NCBI GenBank assembly: GCA_019359715.1
Contig: JAHHGS010000119.1
Span: forward strand, 1 to 35,827
Origin: Aphanocapsa sp. GSE-SYN-MK-11-07L
Lineage (GTDB): Bacteria; Cyanobacteriota; Cyanobacteriia; Thermosynechococcales; Thermosynechococcaceae
Length of the DNA stretch: 35,827 nt
Direction of reading: 5' to 3'
Below are positions 34,156 to 35,827 of the stretch, in pieces. The notes beneath the pieces were generated by a model that saw nothing but the letters and a program-made list of their open reading frames with translations, was not told the origin of the DNA and searched no databases. Each line of letters opens with the position of its first letter. Position 1 is the stretch's first letter. The translations under genes and the position numbers were made by a program.

Positions 34156-34872
34156 TTACCCTGAAATGGCTTGCTTCATTTCTCGGACAGCTCGCTCTAT
34201 GCCCACCAGCACCGCTCGGCTGATAATCGTGTGCCCAATATTTAGCTCTTCCATACCGGTCAATTGAGCCACCGGCTGGACGTTCCAGTAGGTCAGCCCG
34301 TGCCCCGCATTCACCCGCAGCCCAAGGGCGATCGCTTGGGCACAGCCTTCAGACAATAAGGCTAATTCTTTGCCCCGAATCATTTCATTCGCGGCTTCAG
34401 CGTAGCGCCCCGTGTGCAGTTCGATAAACTGGGCTTTGACTTGGGCAGAGGCTGCAATCTGAGCCGGGTCAGGGTCAATAAATAAACTAACGGGAATCCC
34501 GGCTGCTTGGAGTTGGGCTACTACCGCCGCCATCCGATCGCGCTGCCCGACAATATCTAAGCCGCCTTCTGTGGTCACTTCTTCGCGCCGCTCTGGCACG
34601 AGGGTAACGTAATCTGGCTTAACCGCTAGGGCAATTTCTACCATTTCGGGCGTGGCCGCCATTTCTAAATTGAGGTGGGTGCGTACCGTCTGCCGCAAGA
34701 TTTGCAGATCGCGGTCTTGAATGTGGCGACGGTCTTCTCGCAAATGCACCGTAATCCCGTCGGCTCCGCCCAATTCGGCCAGCACTGCCGCCGCCACTGG
34801 ATCAGGCTCGACGGTGCGGCGAGCTTGCCGAATGGTTGCCACATGGTCAATATTTACTCCCAAGGTCAGCAA
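34156..34872 (-). CDS. pdxJ: pyridoxine 5'-phosphate synthase
   Basis: This 238-residue enzyme condenses 1-deoxyxylulose 5-phosphate with 3-amino-2-oxopropyl phosphate to form pyridoxine 5'-phosphate, the last ring-forming step of the DXP-dependent vitamin B6 route. Family blocks are [104 protein letters not shown] and [18 protein letters not shown]. It starts at a TTG (34872) with AGGA eight bases upstream; the reading [10 protein letters not shown] matches family N-termini. It is full length. It heads a minus-strand group that continues with the thioredoxin-fold and S1 genes. Confidence 0.97.
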   Translation of the reverse strand: MLTLGVNIDHVATIRQARRTVEPDPVAAAVLAELGGADGITVHLREDRRHIQDRDLQILRQTVRTHLNLEMAATPEMVEIALAVKPDYVTLVPERREEVTTEGGLDIVGQRDRMAAVVAQLQAAGIPVSLFIDPDPAQIAASAQVKAQFIELHTGRYAEAANEMIRGKELALLSEGCAQAIALGLRVNAGHGLTYWNVQPVAQLTGMEELNIGHTIISRAVLVGIERAVREMKQAISG

Positions 34873-34945
34873 GATAATTTCCTCGCAAGCTAGCTTCTAT
34901 CACGATCCTAGTCAATTTCTGAACTTAATCGCCCCCAAATTTGAA

Positions 34946-34971
34946 AAGTAACCTCTTGATTACAGTTACTT
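34946..34971 (-). terminator. weak hairpin after the secreted protein gene
   Basis: AAGTAAC (34946-34952) and GTTACTT (34965-34971) pair perfectly around a twelve-base loop. On the minus strand the stem overlaps the TAA stop codon of the gene ending at 34966 and is followed by TTC and an AT-rich stretch, so it could be a weak terminator. The stem is short. Confidence 0.3.
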
Positions 34972-35589
34972 CCTGAACGGTGTAGTGCTGGTGTCTAAAA
35001 CTCGGCCGTCTGGGCAAACTTTTTGAGCTTCCAGAATCAAGCGACCATCTGGGCAATTTTGCACCGTGCTGCTGTCGCTCGCGCAGATGAGGGTTTCTCC
35101 TTGCCAGGCGCCATTGCGGGGCGTTGTAGTGACAGACGTTTGAGCTTCAACTTGCACAGAGCCTTCTGATAGCGTTTCTTTGCTCTTTTTATTGTAGATT
35201 TTGTAGTCAAATGTATTCACACCGCTAATCACACCAAAGCCACCACGGGTACTGGTGCGGGTTGAAAAAGCATTAGAAGTGCCGTTTTTCTTATAGGCGG
35301 TGTCTTTTTTGGGCGGATTATTAGCGTTTACGCCATCGGATTTATTGATCAGGCTTACTCTTAAATCAGGGGCAGTCTCAACTTGAGAGTCAACAAAGCG
35401 GGTTTTGACACTATCTTTCTGCAAGCCGGGGCATTCGCCCACATACTCTACGTCGTTGAGCTGGACTGAGTTCAGCCCAAACCCTTCAAACATTAAGCCA
35501 ACTTTACCCTCTTGGGCGATCGCCTTCAGAGCAATCAACAGGCTGAAAGCAGCAGATCCAAAGAGTAATCTGGTGAGAGCTTTATTCAT
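34966..35589 (-). CDS. secreted protein of unknown function
   Basis: This 207-residue protein has a clear signal peptide (LLFGSAAFSLLIALKAIAQ, cleavage after AIAQ). The mature part has four cysteines in two places: GECPGL near residue 52, and a C-terminal pair of similar units, CASDSSTVQNCPDGRLIL and VCPDGRVLD. It is otherwise rich in Ser/Thr/Lys with a run of RTSTRGGFGV. I recognise no domain. It should be periplasmic or cell-surface. ATG 35589 has no clear ribosome-binding site. The neighbouring repeat array at 35707 on suggests a mobile-element boundary close to its promoter. Confidence 0.65.
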   Translation of the reverse strand: MNKALTRLLFGSAAFSLLIALKAIAQEGKVGLMFEGFGLNSVQLNDVEYVGECPGLQKDSVKTRFVDSQVETAPDLRVSLINKSDGVNANNPPKKDTAYKKNGTSNAFSTRTSTRGGFGVISGVNTFDYKIYNKKSKETLSEGSVQVEAQTSVTTTPRNGAWQGETLICASDSSTVQNCPDGRLILEAQKVCPDGRVLDTSTTPFRK

Positions 35590-35706
35590 AAATCGGACAG
35601 TATAAAGGTGATGTTTTCAAGAGGCGAACGTCTCAAACGAGATCGTTCTGTTGCCACTAGCATCTAGTCTTGTAGTTGATGCAATGAATTCAGGCTAAGC
35701 TTGCTT

Positions 35707-35821
35707 AAAGACACTAACCTCGGCAGCCCAAAGACACTAACTTCGGCGGCCTAAAGACACTAACTTCGGCACCCAAATGACAGCAACCTCGGCGGGTCAT
35801 TTTTGAGAAACTTCGGCAGGT
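35707..35821 (+). repeat. tandem 22-23-base repeats cut by the window end
   Basis: Units beginning AAAGACACTAAC(C/T)TCGGC start at 35707, 35730 and 35753 with a 23-base period, then a variant (AAATGACAGCAACCTCGGC) at 35775, and a further degenerate unit ending GAGAAACTTCGGC at about 35801-35820. All share AAC(C/T)TCGGC. The array has no unique spacers, so it is not CRISPR. Such nested repeats occur at the ends of IS21-family and Tn7-like elements, where the transposase binds several sites; the element body would lie beyond the window. Confidence 0.7.
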
Positions 35822-35827
35822 AATATC

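Noticed and set aside
35707-35821. Possible CRISPR array
   Set aside because: The repeats follow each other directly with a 22-23-base period and have no unique spacers; no cas gene is in the window.

Overview
The window comes from a cyanobacterium. The evidence is the octamer GCGATCGC (HIP1), seen more than twenty times between about 12,010 and 35,520, together with cyanobacterial lineage proteins: DUF1350, DUF3318, a SphX/PstS-type phosphate-binding lipoprotein, a CPA1 antiporter, an RCK-flanked channel protein and a PEP-CTERM-like secreted protein. No tRNA, rRNA, CRISPR array or complete insertion sequence was recognised.

Region 1 (1-11,050) is a cell-surface polysaccharide block, visibly more AT-rich than the rest and without any GCGATCGC. 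On the minus strand, in transcription order, are a WecG/TagA/CpsF glycosyltransferase (7438-6599), a truncated zinc-finger-like small-protein remnant (6307-6050), a degenerate GGDEF protein that keeps a c-di-GMP I-site pattern (5801-5013), an N,N-dimethylformamidase-beta-like protein with an Ig-like N-terminus (4941-2953), a GT-B glycosyltransferase (2891-1257), a GT8 glycosyltransferase (1116-100) and the first codons of another gene (30-1). A Wzc-like polysaccharide co-polymerase/BY-kinase (8840-10984) is divergent from these, across a 1.4 kb gene-poor spacer.

Region 2 (11,051-19,911) is mostly housekeeping and small conserved cyanobacterial genes: a PEP-CTERM-like secreted protein, a phosphodiester-glycosidase-domain protein, valS, two small minus-strand genes (the 49-codon one, 16234-16085, is the better supported), DUF1350 with a zinc-ribbon partner, DUF3318, a secreted FxLYD-like protein, a flavin reductase and a CYTH phosphatase.

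Region 3 (20,000-23,070) holds a polysaccharide export (OPX/Wza) gene behind an iteron-like leader, and glgA.

Region 4 (23,237-32,340) is an ion and phosphate transport block. A candidate Pho box precedes a Na/Pi cotransporter and a pstS/sphX gene. They are followed by a CaX Ca2+/H+ antiporter, a membrane pentapeptide-repeat protein, an amphi-Trp protein overlapping a two-RCK channel-like protein, and a PsiE-like protein. A K+(Na+)/H+ antiporter converges on this block.

Region 5 (32,510-35,827) has, on the minus strand, pdxJ, a CxxC thioredoxin-fold protein, an S1-domain RNA-binding protein and a secreted protein of unknown role. It ends in a cut-off array of roughly 23 bp tandem repeats that looks like the end of a mobile element.

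The most interesting points are the catalytically dead GGDEF protein with an intact RxxD I-site pattern inside a polysaccharide cluster (a candidate c-di-GMP receptor), the absence of HIP1 from the polysaccharide island, the right-edge repeat array, the channel-like protein without a recognisable K+ filter, and the predicted Pho box.
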